A stretch of 64,000 nucleotides of DNA, from NCBI RefSeq assembly GCF_023243115.1, contig NZ_CP085081.1, forward strand, positions 62,001-126,000, given 5' to 3'. Source of the stretch: Sediminicoccus sp. KRV36. Its GTDB lineage: Bacteria; Pseudomonadota; Alphaproteobacteria; Acetobacterales; Acetobacteraceae. Under the pieces are notes generated by a model. The model searched no databases and was not told the origin of the DNA. It was given only the letters and a program-made list of their open reading frames with translations. A program made the position numbers and the translations under genes. Positions 33,207-42,226 of this stretch are shown here, piece after piece; positions within the stretch are counted from its first letter, which is position 1; each line of letters begins with the position of its first letter.

Positions 33207-34376
33207 TCAGCCCCCGCTGCGCGCAACCTGCTGTGGCCGCGGCGGGACCGGGGTTTGCGCGGCGCGGGCAGGCGGGCGGGCCCGGCTTTGCGTCGAGCTC
33301 GCCGTGGCTGGCCGGGCGCGGCTGGCGGCCTGCGGTGCGGCCGTGACCGTCGGGCGGGCTGGCGCGGGGCGCGTGGCGGCCGTGGCCTGGAGCCGGCCGG
33401 GTGCGGGCCGGCCCGTGTTGCGCGCAGCCAGTCCGGTGTTGCGCGCGGCAGGGGCGGGCGCGCGTGCGGCGAGGGCCGCGCGGCGCGGGCCCGGGCCGAG
33501 CGTCGCATCCCGCCCGGCGACAATGCGGGGCGCCGCAGAGGCCATGACCGGCACGCCGCGCACGCCCATTCGCTGGAAGCCCTCATCCAGCAATTCGGCC
33601 ATGTGGCCATTGCGCTGCGGCCAGGAGCTGCCGCCAAACACCGCGCCGACCAGGCGCACGCCTTCGCGCTGCGCCGAGGTGACGATGTTGAAGCCGGACG
33701 CATTGATGAAGCCGGTCTTGATGCCATCGGTGCCCGGGTAATCGCGCAGCATGCCGTTATGGTTGCGGATCATGCGGTTGCCATGGGCGAAATACTGCGT
33801 GGCGAAATAGTGGTACTGATCCGGGAAATCCGCGATCAGCCGGCGCCCGAGCAACGCCATGTCCCGCGCGGTGGTCACCTGCTCGGGGTCGGGCAGGCCG
33901 GAGGCGTTGCGGAAGGTGGTGCGCGTCATGCCCAGGCTGCGGGCCCGCTGGGTCATGGCGCGGGAAAAGGCATCCTCATCGCCCGCAAGCGCTTCGCCCA
34001 CGGCGGTCGCGATGTCATTGGCCGAGCGGGTGACGAGCGCCAGGATGGCGCTTTCGGCCGAGATGCTGCCGCCGGCCGGCACGCCCAGCTTGGACGGCGG
34101 GCGAGAGGCTGCTTCCGCGCTGACACGGATCGGCGTGCTGAGCGAGAGGCGACCATCGCGCATCGCCTCGAACAGCATGTACAGGGTCATCATCTTGGTG
34201 AGCGAGGCCGGGTGCCGGGTTTCATCGGCATTGGCGGCACTCAGCACCTGGCCGGAGCGCGCATCCACCACGATGGAAGCGTAGCGGTCCCGCGCGGTGA
34301 TCTGAGCGGTGGCAACCCCGGCCCACAGACTCAGGATGAGTGCCATGGCGGCGCGCGAAAGAGCAGAGATGATCAT
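33207..34376 (-). CDS. dacA: D-alanyl-D-alanine carboxypeptidase (penicillin-binding protein 5/6 family)
   Basis: A 389-residue S11-family peptidase. A signal peptide (residues 1-24, ending GVATAQ) precedes the catalytic motifs SLTK (58-61, nucleophile Ser58), SAN (118-120) and KTG (220-222). It trims the terminal D-Ala of peptidoglycan stem peptides in the periplasm. After the catalytic domain (about residue 270) comes a roughly 115-residue low-complexity tail rich in Ala, Pro, Arg and Thr with short repeats (ARNTG twice); it lacks the usual amphipathic membrane anchor of DacA and may bind the cell wall instead. ATG 34376 is preferred to ATG 34394. Confidence 0.9.
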   Translation of the reverse strand: MIISALSRAAMALILSLWAGVATAQITARDRYASIVVDARSGQVLSAANADETRHPASLTKMMTLYMLFEAMRDGRLSLSTPIRVSAEAASRPPSKLGVPAGGSISAESAILALVTRSANDIATAVGEALAGDEDAFSRAMTQRARSLGMTRTTFRNASGLPDPEQVTTARDMALLGRRLIADFPDQYHYFATQYFAHGNRMIRNHNGMLRDYPGTDGIKTGFINASGFNIVTSAQREGVRLVGAVFGGSSWPQRNGHMAELLDEGFQRMGVRGVPVMASAAPRIVAGRDATLGPGPRRAALAARAPAPAARNTGLAARNTGRPAPGRLQATAATRPAPARPTVTAAPQAASRARPATASSTQSRARPPARAAQTPVPPRPQQVARSGG

Positions 34377-34512
34377 GCGGATTCCCCAGCACACCGCGGT
34401 TTTGCCTCCCCCAAGGTTCGGCCGTGGCGTTTACGCTGGGGGCAAAGAAACAGCCATGCCGCCGTTTGTCCATCCGTTTCGCGCATGGGGGGCGCTTTTC
34501 CTTCCCCCGGGA

Positions 34513-34588
34513 ATTTTTGTGCAGTGCACAAAAATCGCTTGCAACGGCCGGGGGTGGAGCCTAAATACGCTTCATGCTGCATTGCAGC
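34513..34588 (+). promoter_or_regulatory. Phasin promoter flanked by two TGCA palindromes (PhaR-type operators)
   Basis: A perfect 23-bp palindrome (34513-34535; 11-bp arms ATTTTTGTGCA around one G) lies directly upstream of a -35 element, TTGCAA (34539-34544). After 17 bp comes the -10, TAAATA (34562-34567), and a perfect 13-bp palindrome, GCTGCATTGCAGC, spans the expected start site (34576-34588). PhaR, the repressor of phasin genes in other alphaproteobacteria, binds TGC/GCA dyads, so both palindromes are probable PhaR sites. The protein assignment is inference. Confidence 0.72.
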
Positions 34589-34656
34589 AAAACATGCCTC
34601 TTCGTTCCTTCCCCAGTTCCGGGGCGGCCGGAGCGGCTCTCGGAAGGATGAAGACC

Positions 34657-35163
34657 ATGGCAAATCAGGCAGACATGAAGAAGGCGATGACCCAGGCCGC
34701 GCAGACCGGCGCCGCCCAGGCGAAGAAGCTGGTTGAGGACGGCACGGCCCAGGCCCGCGTTGCCGTCGAGAAGACGATGGAGACCGCCAACAAGACCGCT
34801 GGCGACATGATGAAGGCCGCCGAAGAGGCCGCCGAATTCAGCCGTGGCAACATGGAGGCCCTCACCAAGGCGTCGCAGCTCTATGTGACGGGCGTGCAGG
34901 ACCTGTCCCGCCAGACCATGGCGATGTTCCAGGCTCTCTCCGAGCACGCGATCGAGGGCGTGAAGGCGCTGTCCACCATGAAGAGCATGAAGGACGCGAC
35001 CGACTTCCAGGCCTCGTTCACCAAGACCGCGTTCGAGCGCGCCATGAACGACACGACCAAGATCTCCGAAGCGGCAATGAAGCTGGCCGAGACCTCGATC
35101 GAGCCGATCTCGGCCCGCATGACGCTCGCCATGGAGAAGATGGCCAAGCCGCTGGCGGCGTAA
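34657..35163 (+). CDS. phaP: Phasin-family protein (polyhydroxyalkanoate granule-associated)
   Basis: A 168-residue, almost wholly helical, Ala/Lys/Met-rich protein without cysteine. The block FSRGNMEALTKASQLYVTGV and QALSEHAIEGVKALSTMKS match the phasin_2 family, which coats PHA granules. ATG 34657 is preceded by GGAAGGA at 8-9 bases; ATG 34648 overlaps that Shine-Dalgarno and is unlikely. The gene has its own promoter with two dyads and a strong terminator, so it is monocistronic. Multiple phasin paralogues are usual in the group. Confidence 0.88.
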   Translation: MANQADMKKAMTQAAQTGAAQAKKLVEDGTAQARVAVEKTMETANKTAGDMMKAAEEAAEFSRGNMEALTKASQLYVTGVQDLSRQTMAMFQALSEHAIEGVKALSTMKSMKDATDFQASFTKTAFERAMNDTTKISEAAMKLAETSIEPISARMTLAMEKMAKPLAA

Positions 35164-35205
35164 GTCACTCATAAGGCCGGGTAACCGGTCCTTTGGAGCC
35201 TTCGG

Positions 35206-35242
35206 GGGCCCGGCCGTTCTTGCGGTCCGGGCCCTTTCCTTT
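35206..35242 (+). terminator. Rho-independent terminator of the phasin gene
   Basis: GGGCCCGG (35206-35213) pairs with CCGGGCCC (35227-35234). The inner CCG/CGG extends the stem to about 11 bp with one bulged base, and TTTCCTTTT follows. It is 42 bp after the phasin stop. Confidence 0.8.
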
Positions 35243-35370
35243 TGGGGATTCCGCATCGTGATGCTCCGAACCCCTTCCCGTGGGGCGGCCGCACCCGATA
35301 TCCTCCCTCGCGCGGCACCCACGAGACGAACAGTGCCCGACGCCAATTGATGGACGACCGGAACCGTATG

Positions 35371-35715
35371 ATGAGCCCAATCACCATGTCCGATCCGGAC
35401 AAACGCGACGGCGATGGCGGCCCCGCCACCGGCGTTGTCGTCAAGCCGCGCCCCAAGACCAAGAAGCCGGCGATGTACAAGGTCCTCATGCTGAATGACG
35501 ACTACACGCCAATGGAATTCGTCGTTCACGTCCTGGAACGTTTTTTTCAGAAGAATCGTGACGAAGCCACGCGTATCATGATGCATGTCCACCGCCGCGG
35601 AGTCGGCGTCTGCGGTGTCTACACTTACGAAGTTGCCGAGACGAAGGTGACGCAGGTGATGGATCTGGCCCGCCAGAATCAGCATCCGCTGCAATGCACG
35701 ATAGAAAAAGAGTGA
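35371..35715 (+). CDS. clpS: ATP-dependent Clp protease adaptor ClpS
   Basis: A 114-residue ClpS with a flexible N-terminal extension (about 30 residues) and the folded domain containing [20 protein letters not shown], the NDD/TPM residues that line the N-degron pocket, and [20 protein letters not shown], also pocket-forming. ClpS delivers N-end-rule substrates to ClpA. Start choice is uncertain: ATG 35371, 35368 and 35350 are all in frame; a GGAA at 35360 favours the later ones. clpA follows 142 bp downstream, the standard order. Confidence 0.92.
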   Translation: MSPITMSDPDKRDGDGGPATGVVVKPRPKTKKPAMYKVLMLNDDYTPMEFVVHVLERFFQKNRDEATRIMMHVHRRGVGVCGVYTYEVAETKVTQVMDLARQNQHPLQCTIEKE

Positions 35716-35857
35716 GACCTGGAATTAAATCGCCATGCGGAATGACATGTTTGACATGACGCATGGGGTGTGACGGCAAGGGAGCGCCACCACATCATCA
35801 TCCATCTGCCACGTGCCGATCCTCGGTTCTGGCCATCTCCAGTGGGAGCGTTGATCC

Positions 35858-38212
<2,355 letters not shown>

Positions 38213-38237
38213 GCCTTCGCCCCCGCCTTGCGAAACG

Positions 38238-38273
38238 GGCCCCGGTGGGAAACCATCGGGGCCTGAATTTTTT
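38238..38273 (+). terminator. Rho-independent terminator of clpA
   Basis: An 11-bp stem with one G-T pair (GGCCCCGGTGG at 38238-38248 with CCATCGGGGCC at 38253-38263) closes a GAAA tetraloop, and a run of six T follows (38268-38273). It lies 25 bp after the clpA stop. Confidence 0.88.
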
Positions 38274-38286
38274 GGGAGGGCGTGCC

Positions 38287-38643
38287 ATGACCACCGATAC
38301 CCGCATCGAGGACTGGGACAGCTACAGCGCCGGATTGCGCGAACGCGGCAAGGAATTGGCCGCGATGCACCCGGAACTGATGAAGGGCTTCTCCGCCCTT
38401 TCGCGCGGCGCTTCCACCACGAAGCACCTGGACGCCCGCACGCGGGAGCTGATCGCTCTTGCCGTCGCCGTTACGACACGATGCGAGGGCTGCATTGATG
38501 CGCATGTGCGCAAGGCGCGGGCCGCCGGTGCCAGCAAGGAAGAGGTCGCCGAGGCGCTTGGCGTGGCCATTGCGCTCAACGCCGGGGCGGCGCTGACCTA
38601 CTCGCTCCATGTGCTTGACGCGATGGATGGTGCGGGCGGCTGA
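38287..38643 (+). CDS. Carboxymuconolactone decarboxylase/AhpD-family protein
   Basis: A 118-residue CMD-fold protein with the redox motif Cys66-Glu-Gly-Cys69 and His73 (RCEGCIDAH), as in AhpD-like peroxidases. Compact single-domain members like this form oligomers; many are annotated only from the fold. ATG 38287 has GGGAGGGCG just upstream. It starts 14 bp after the clpA terminator's T-run and is therefore in its own unit or reads with the sulfotransferase-like gene 10 bp downstream. Confidence 0.85.
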   Translation: MTTDTRIEDWDSYSAGLRERGKELAAMHPELMKGFSALSRGASTTKHLDARTRELIALAVAVTTRCEGCIDAHVRKARAAGASKEEVAEALGVAIALNAGAALTYSLHVLDAMDGAGG

Positions 38644-38653
38644 ATCCAGCGGC

Positions 38654-39619
38654 ATGCGAAACCTCTATATTCACGTTGGTCCGCCGAAGACCGGAACGAG
38701 TGCGGTGCAGCAGCTTTGTCGCACCAGGCCGGATTTGCCTGTGCTTTACCCGCAGGTCGGCCTCTGGGCGGATGGTTCGCACCACAACCTCGTCTTCAAT
38801 TTCTTTGGTCATGCGGCGCGGCCGGAATTGGTGGCAGAGGATTCAGCCGCCCAATTCGCGCGGATCGCCGCCCTGGCGGCGGCGGATGACAGGGACCTGC
38901 TGATCAGCTCCGAAAGCCTGGCCGGGCTCGATGTCGGCGCTTTCATCCGGGCCTTGCTGGGCCATCTCGGCCAAGGGTGGGCGCCGCAAATTCTGTTCGC
39001 CTGTCGCGAGCATTTTGAATGGGTGGCGTCCCTCTATAACCAATCGGTCAAGGATCCTGTGCTGCGTGAACAGCAGCGCCCAGGGGCCTATCTGCGTGCT
39101 TCGGCGCGGCGGTTTTGCATCATGCCGATGCTGGAGCGCCTGAGCGCCACGGGATTTCCGGTCCGCGTCGTCAGTTATCACCCGGCGGCGGATTTCGTGC
39201 CGCGCTTCCTGCGTGCCATCGGCATCGGCGAAGCCGAACAACTCCCGGTCGAGCGGCGCAATATCTCGCTGGGGGTTGTGGGCCTGGTCGCCATGCTCGC
39301 TGTCAAGCAGGTCTTGGCTGAGCCTGAGGAGATAGAGCGCCATTTGCGGGCGCTGCGCGGCATGAAGGGGCTTTTTGCCTCAGCACCTCTGATTTTCGAT
39401 CATGAGTCGATGGCGGCCGTGGAGCCCATTTTCGCGGAAGATCGTACGCGGCTGGCGCAGGCCCATGGCGTGCTGCTGCCCACGGTGGAGCTTGCCACGC
39501 GTGAGGATCAATTCTTCCTGACGCAGAGCGACTTCGACCAACTCACCAGCCGTTTCGCACCCCTGGGACCGCAGGCGGAGGCGATCAGCCTCGCGCTTCT
39601 GTCCTTTGTGCGGGCGTGA
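38654..39619 (+). CDS. Sulfotransferase-like protein
   Basis: A 321-residue protein whose N-terminus, MRNLYIHVGPPKTGTSAVQQ, is the 5'-PSB (PAPS phosphate-binding) loop of sulfotransferases; LLISSESLAG and ILFACREHFEWVASLYNQSV follow, the second resembling the 3'-PB Arg/Ser segment. The rest is divergent. PAPS-dependent sulfation of a sugar or lipid in polysaccharide biosynthesis is plausible given the sugar-nucleotide genes nearby, but the acceptor is unknown. Its 3' end overlaps the convergent esterase gene by 35 bp. Confidence 0.72.
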   Translation: MRNLYIHVGPPKTGTSAVQQLCRTRPDLPVLYPQVGLWADGSHHNLVFNFFGHAARPELVAEDSAAQFARIAALAAADDRDLLISSESLAGLDVGAFIRALLGHLGQGWAPQILFACREHFEWVASLYNQSVKDPVLREQQRPGAYLRASARRFCIMPMLERLSATGFPVRVVSYHPAADFVPRFLRAIGIGEAEQLPVERRNISLGVVGLVAMLAVKQVLAEPEEIERHLRALRGMKGLFASAPLIFDHESMAAVEPIFAEDRTRLAQAHGVLLPTVELATREDQFFLTQSDFDQLTSRFAPLGPQAEAISLALLSFVRA

Positions 39620-40442
39620 ACAGGAAGGTAGCGACCTCGTCGCGCACGCCGGCATCGGCCAGGCCCAGCCATCGCGCTGGGCTCGCCAGGGCGGCGATCA
39701 CGCCCAGATGGCCCATGCGCGGATAGGTCACGTGCCGAACCGGCACCCCCGCCTCCATCGCCCGTGCGGCCAGGATGCGCGAGTGGTAGGGGCCGACGAT
39801 GGTATCCGCCTCGCCATGGAGCAGCAGGAGCGGCGGCGTGACGCCGGCGCGCAGGGGTGAGGGGGCGGCCCGCACCCGTGGTGCGGGGAAGATCGCGGGG
39901 GGATCCACCTCGGAGGCGCCGAAATCATAGGGGCCGGCCAGGCCGATGAAGCCCCCCACGGCAGCCTGTGCGCCCCAGCTGGCATCCAGTGCGACGCAGG
40001 CGGCATTGAAGGCCCCGGCGGAGTGGCCCATCAAAATCAGGCGGCGCGTCGGTTCGCGCGCGGCCAGAACGCGGACGGCCAGCGCCGTATCCTCCACGAA
40101 TTCCGGGAATCGTGCCTCGGGCCAGAGGCGATAATCCGGCACGGCGACCATGCAGCCCAGCTGGGCCAGCGGCAGGGCGATGAAGGGATATTGCGCCCGA
40201 CTGCCAGAGCGCCAACCGCCGCCATGGACGAAGACCACCAGCGGTGCCGTCTCACTGAGGGCAGCGGGGCGGTACAGATCCATGCGATGGCGCGGCAGCG
40301 GGCCGTATGCGCTGGTCGATTCGCGCGTGACACCGCCCGCGGGCGTCAGCGCATTGGCGAGATCCGTCGCCTTGCAGCCCGTCAGAGACAGGGCTGCCGC
40401 GGCTGGAAACAGCGTGCGACGTGAGATGCGGGGTGGGTTCAT
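39585..40442 (-). CDS. Alpha/beta-hydrolase esterase, predicted lipoprotein
   Basis: A 285-residue hydrolase of the BD-FAE/HSL-like group. The oxyanion-hole motif HGGGW is at 72-76, the nucleophile Ser140 in MGHSAGAFN, and likely acid and base residues are in HGEADTIVGPYH and MGHLGV. The N-terminus has an Arg-rich signal and a lipobox, LSLTGC (acylated Cys23), so it should be a lipid-anchored envelope enzyme. ATG 40442 is chosen; ATG 40451 adds three residues. Its last 35 bp overlap the end of the sulfotransferase-like gene on the other strand. Confidence 0.85.
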   Translation of the reverse strand: MNPPRISRRTLFPAAAALSLTGCKATDLANALTPAGGVTRESTSAYGPLPRHRMDLYRPAALSETAPLVVFVHGGGWRSGSRAQYPFIALPLAQLGCMVAVPDYRLWPEARFPEFVEDTALAVRVLAAREPTRRLILMGHSAGAFNAACVALDASWGAQAAVGGFIGLAGPYDFGASEVDPPAIFPAPRVRAAPSPLRAGVTPPLLLLHGEADTIVGPYHSRILAARAMEAGVPVRHVTYPRMGHLGVIAALASPARWLGLADAGVRDEVATFLFTPAQRTEARG

Positions 40443-40529
40443 GATGATCATACGTAGGCCGCCGGGCTGCGGATGCGAGGGTCGGGTTGACCTTGGCCGC
40501 CATCGCCCCTAATCCCGGGCGCACTGCAC

Positions 40530-40605
40530 GTCCCGTTCGTCTAGAGGCCTAGGACACCAGCCTTTCACGTTGGCAGCACGGGTTCGAATCCCGTACGGGA
40601 CGCCA
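40530..40605 (+). tRNA. tRNA-Glu (anticodon TTC), CCA encoded
   Basis: A 76-nt cloverleaf: acceptor stem GTCCCGT/ACGGGAC, anticodon stem CCAGC/GTTGG around CTTTCAC (anticodon TTC at 40564-40566), T-arm ACGGG-TTCGAAT-CCCGT, discriminator G and encoded CCA. A tyrosine-integrase element follows directly, so the 3' end of this gene is the probable attachment site; the tRNA itself is intact. Confidence 0.96.
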
Positions 40606-40660
40606 TTACATTCCTCCAAAGCGTTGATTTTTTTACCTTTACGCTTTGCGCTCTAATTCA

Positions 40661-40681
40661 TCCCCCACGATATCCCCCACA
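40661..40681 (-). repeat. Two TCCCCCAC repeats next to the attachment site (candidate integrase arm sites)
   Basis: TCCCCCAC at 40661-40668 and TATCCCCCACA at 40671-40681, with an 11-bp period. The reverse complement matches the TGTGGGGGATA repeats before the integrase gene (42159-42189). Such inverted, phased short repeats near attL and the int promoter resemble arm-type integrase or excisionase sites; this is inference. Confidence 0.5.
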
Positions 40682-40710
40682 ATGCGCAGAGGCTTGGCGG
40701 CATTTCGGGC

Positions 40711-40995
40711 TTAACAGTCGCCATCCAGGGCAGAGCGTCCAGCTATATAGCCACCCCACCCCATCGGCCGCGGCGGAAACAGCCACGCCATAGCGCCCGG
40801 CACCCTCAGAACAGCACCGCCGCGCGGCGCGTCGAGGATGCGGAACATCACGCGAAGCTTCCGCCCCTCATCAATCCCGAAGCGGCTCCGCCCGCCATGT
40901 TTCCAATTTCCGTGCCGCTTCGGCCGGTGCGGGGCGAGTGTCTGGCGTAGCGCACGGAATGCAGCCCACCCGGGCGGGACATTGCGCCCGCTCAT
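40711..40995 (-). CDS. Small element-encoded protein, unknown function
   Basis: A 94-residue basic protein (ATG 40995) with a central segment RHGNWKHGGRSRFGIDEGRK, resembling a short basic KHG motif seen in many small phage-encoded proteins of alphaproteobacteria. It has a hydrophobic patch near the C-terminus (GAVLRVPGAMAWLFPP). Its ATG overlaps the stop of the upstream gene, supporting a real, coupled gene. No function is assigned. Confidence 0.55.
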   Translation of the reverse strand: MSGRNVPPGWAAFRALRQTLAPHRPKRHGNWKHGGRSRFGIDEGRKLRVMFRILDAPRGGAVLRVPGAMAWLFPPRPMGWGGYIAGRSALDGDC

Positions 40996-41276
40996 TCGGA
41001 AACGTCCGGCCAAAGGGCATCCCCCACAGCGGCCAGCGGTGCCGCCGCCTGAACGAAACGCGCCACCGCCTCCGATACAGCCTCAAGGCCCCGCTCACCC
41101 GGCGGCAGCAAGGCCAGCCGCTCAAGCCCCGCCAGGGCGCGCGGTTCAATCTCAATCCAGGCCCACACCACACCCCGCCGCCGCCGGCTCCGATAGGCGC
41201 GGGCGCGCTCCCGGTTCAGCGCCCGCCGTTCCTCCGCGCGCTCCGCTGCCGTCATCGCTTCATGCGTTTCCGTCAT
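40992..41276 (-). CDS. Small element-encoded helical protein, unknown function
   Basis: A 94-residue protein starting MTETHEAMTAAERAEERRAL. A very basic helix (NRERARAYRSRRRRG, residues 20-35) precedes VVWAWIEIEPRALAGLERL; the pattern could be DNA binding through the basic arm (ribbon-helix-helix-like second half), but no family is recognised. It is the third of four minus-strand genes between the tRNA and the integrase, overlapping the next by 4 bp. A longer frame to 41333 lacks support. Confidence 0.55.
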   Translation of the reverse strand: MTETHEAMTAAERAEERRALNRERARAYRSRRRRGVVWAWIEIEPRALAGLERLALLPPGERGLEAVSEAVARFVQAAAPLAAVGDALWPDVSE

Positions 41277-41296
41277 TTCCGCCCCGTTTCGTCCAT

Positions 41297-41695
41297 TCAA
41301 CGTGACGCGCCGCCACCAAAGGCCCGGCGCCAAAGATCATCGAGGAAGGCGATGCACTCCGCCGGGAGGCGCACCGCCACCGGCTTGCCGTGCAGCCAAT
41401 CGCGCATCTGTTCCATTCGTGCGCGCTGCGCTGCCGTCAGTTCCGGCCACCGCGCCAGCAGCGCGATTTGCTTGCGCGCCGTCCGCGGCGGCAGGCTCCC
41501 AAAGCTAAAGATCGGCGCCGCCTGCCGCTTAGCTTCCGCGTCCACCACAGCGGCCAGTGTGTGCCAATCCAGGCCAGCACCTTGAAGCGTCCGCGTGATA
41601 GCGGCGGCGGCAGCAGCCACCTCGCCGGGCCGGTCGCTCGCCAGCACCGGCAGCAGCTTGGCGAGGCGCCCGCCAATACGGGAAAGCTCGCTCAT
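41297..41695 (-). CDS. Element-encoded protein of unknown function
   Basis: A 132-residue, mostly helical protein (MSELSRIGGRLAKLLPVLAS at its start; ARWPELTAAQRARMEQMRDW near residue 90). No family is recognised. It overlaps the upstream Cys-rich gene by 4 bp (ATGA at 41692-41695) and lies 20 bp before the next start, so the four genes form one transcription unit reading towards the tRNA. Confidence 0.6.
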   Translation of the reverse strand: MSELSRIGGRLAKLLPVLASDRPGEVAAAAAAITRTLQGAGLDWHTLAAVVDAEAKRQAAPIFSFGSLPPRTARKQIALLARWPELTAAQRARMEQMRDWLHGKPVAVRLPAECIAFLDDLWRRAFGGGASR

Positions 41696-42069
41696 GTCCG
41701 CACCTCATGAATATTGCCCGGCGCCAGATGCACGGGCGGGTGACAAGTCCAGCAGCGCCAGCCGGTCGGCTCCCGCGCCTCACGCCACCACCGGCCACCA
41801 CCTTGCGGCGTGTAGCGGCCACAGCACCCGCACCAGGCCCCAGGCGGCGGCGTAGAAGTCACGTCCGCCCATGCCGGCGGTCGCTGCAAACCGGAGAGGC
41901 GCAGCGCGGCGACATCCGGTCGGCAATGCCTTCCTCGCCCGTCGAGAGGAACAGCGTCCGCCACACGGCGACGGCCGCTACGGGAGAGAGAGGTTGGAGG
42001 AAGTGGAACTGGCGTCCCGTACGGACGCCATATGGGCAAATCAGGCTGAACCATAGCGGCGCAAGGCAC
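41692..42069 (-). CDS. Cys-rich (zinc-ribbon-like) small protein; start uncertain
   Basis: An open frame of 125 codons whose second half has WCGCCGRYTPQGGGRWW and GWRCWTCHPP, i.e. two C-x2-C pairs about 30 residues apart, a likely zinc site. The first 35 codons contain the att-like sequence 42015-42031 and look non-coding, so translation probably begins at a later codon, for instance GTG at 41964. It is the first gene of the minus-strand group. Short zinc-ribbon proteins of this kind are common in phage early regions; function unknown. Confidence 0.5.
   Translation of the reverse strand: MPCAAMVQPDLPIWRPYGTPVPLPPTSLSRSGRRRVADAVPLDGRGRHCRPDVAALRLSGLQRPPAWADVTSTPPPGAWCGCCGRYTPQGGGRWWREAREPTGWRCWTCHPPVHLAPGNIHEVRT
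42015..42031 (+). repeat. Near-copy of the tRNA-Glu 3' end (att-like)
   Basis: TCCCGTACGGACGCCAT matches the tRNA 3' end at 40589-40606 (TCCCGTACGGGACGCCAT) with one G missing. It lies 1.4 kb inside the element, 196 bp before the integrase start, and forms part of a palindrome, GGCGTCC-CGTAC-GGACGCC (42011-42029). It could be a vestigial attachment core from a tandem insertion. Confidence 0.5.
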
Positions 42070-42158
42070 CCCTAGAGCATCGGCAAGAAAGCAAGGTCAC
42101 AGCTGCCTTTGCGCCGGTATGCTACGCCATGGTGCAGAATGACATTGCGACCGCCGAG

Positions 42159-42189
42159 TGTGGGGGATAGTGTGGGGACTGTGGGGGAT
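42159..42189 (+). repeat. Three TGTGGGG(G)A repeats upstream of the integrase gene
   Basis: TGTGGGGGATA (42159), TGTGGGGAC (42171) and TGTGGGGGAT (42180) are spaced by 12 and 9 bp, in opposite orientation to the two copies beside the tRNA. They are candidate arm-type sites or autoregulatory sites for the integrase. Confidence 0.5.
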
Positions 42190-42226
42190 GGGCTTCCCCT
42201 CGACACACTCACGCGGAGCGGCGGCA

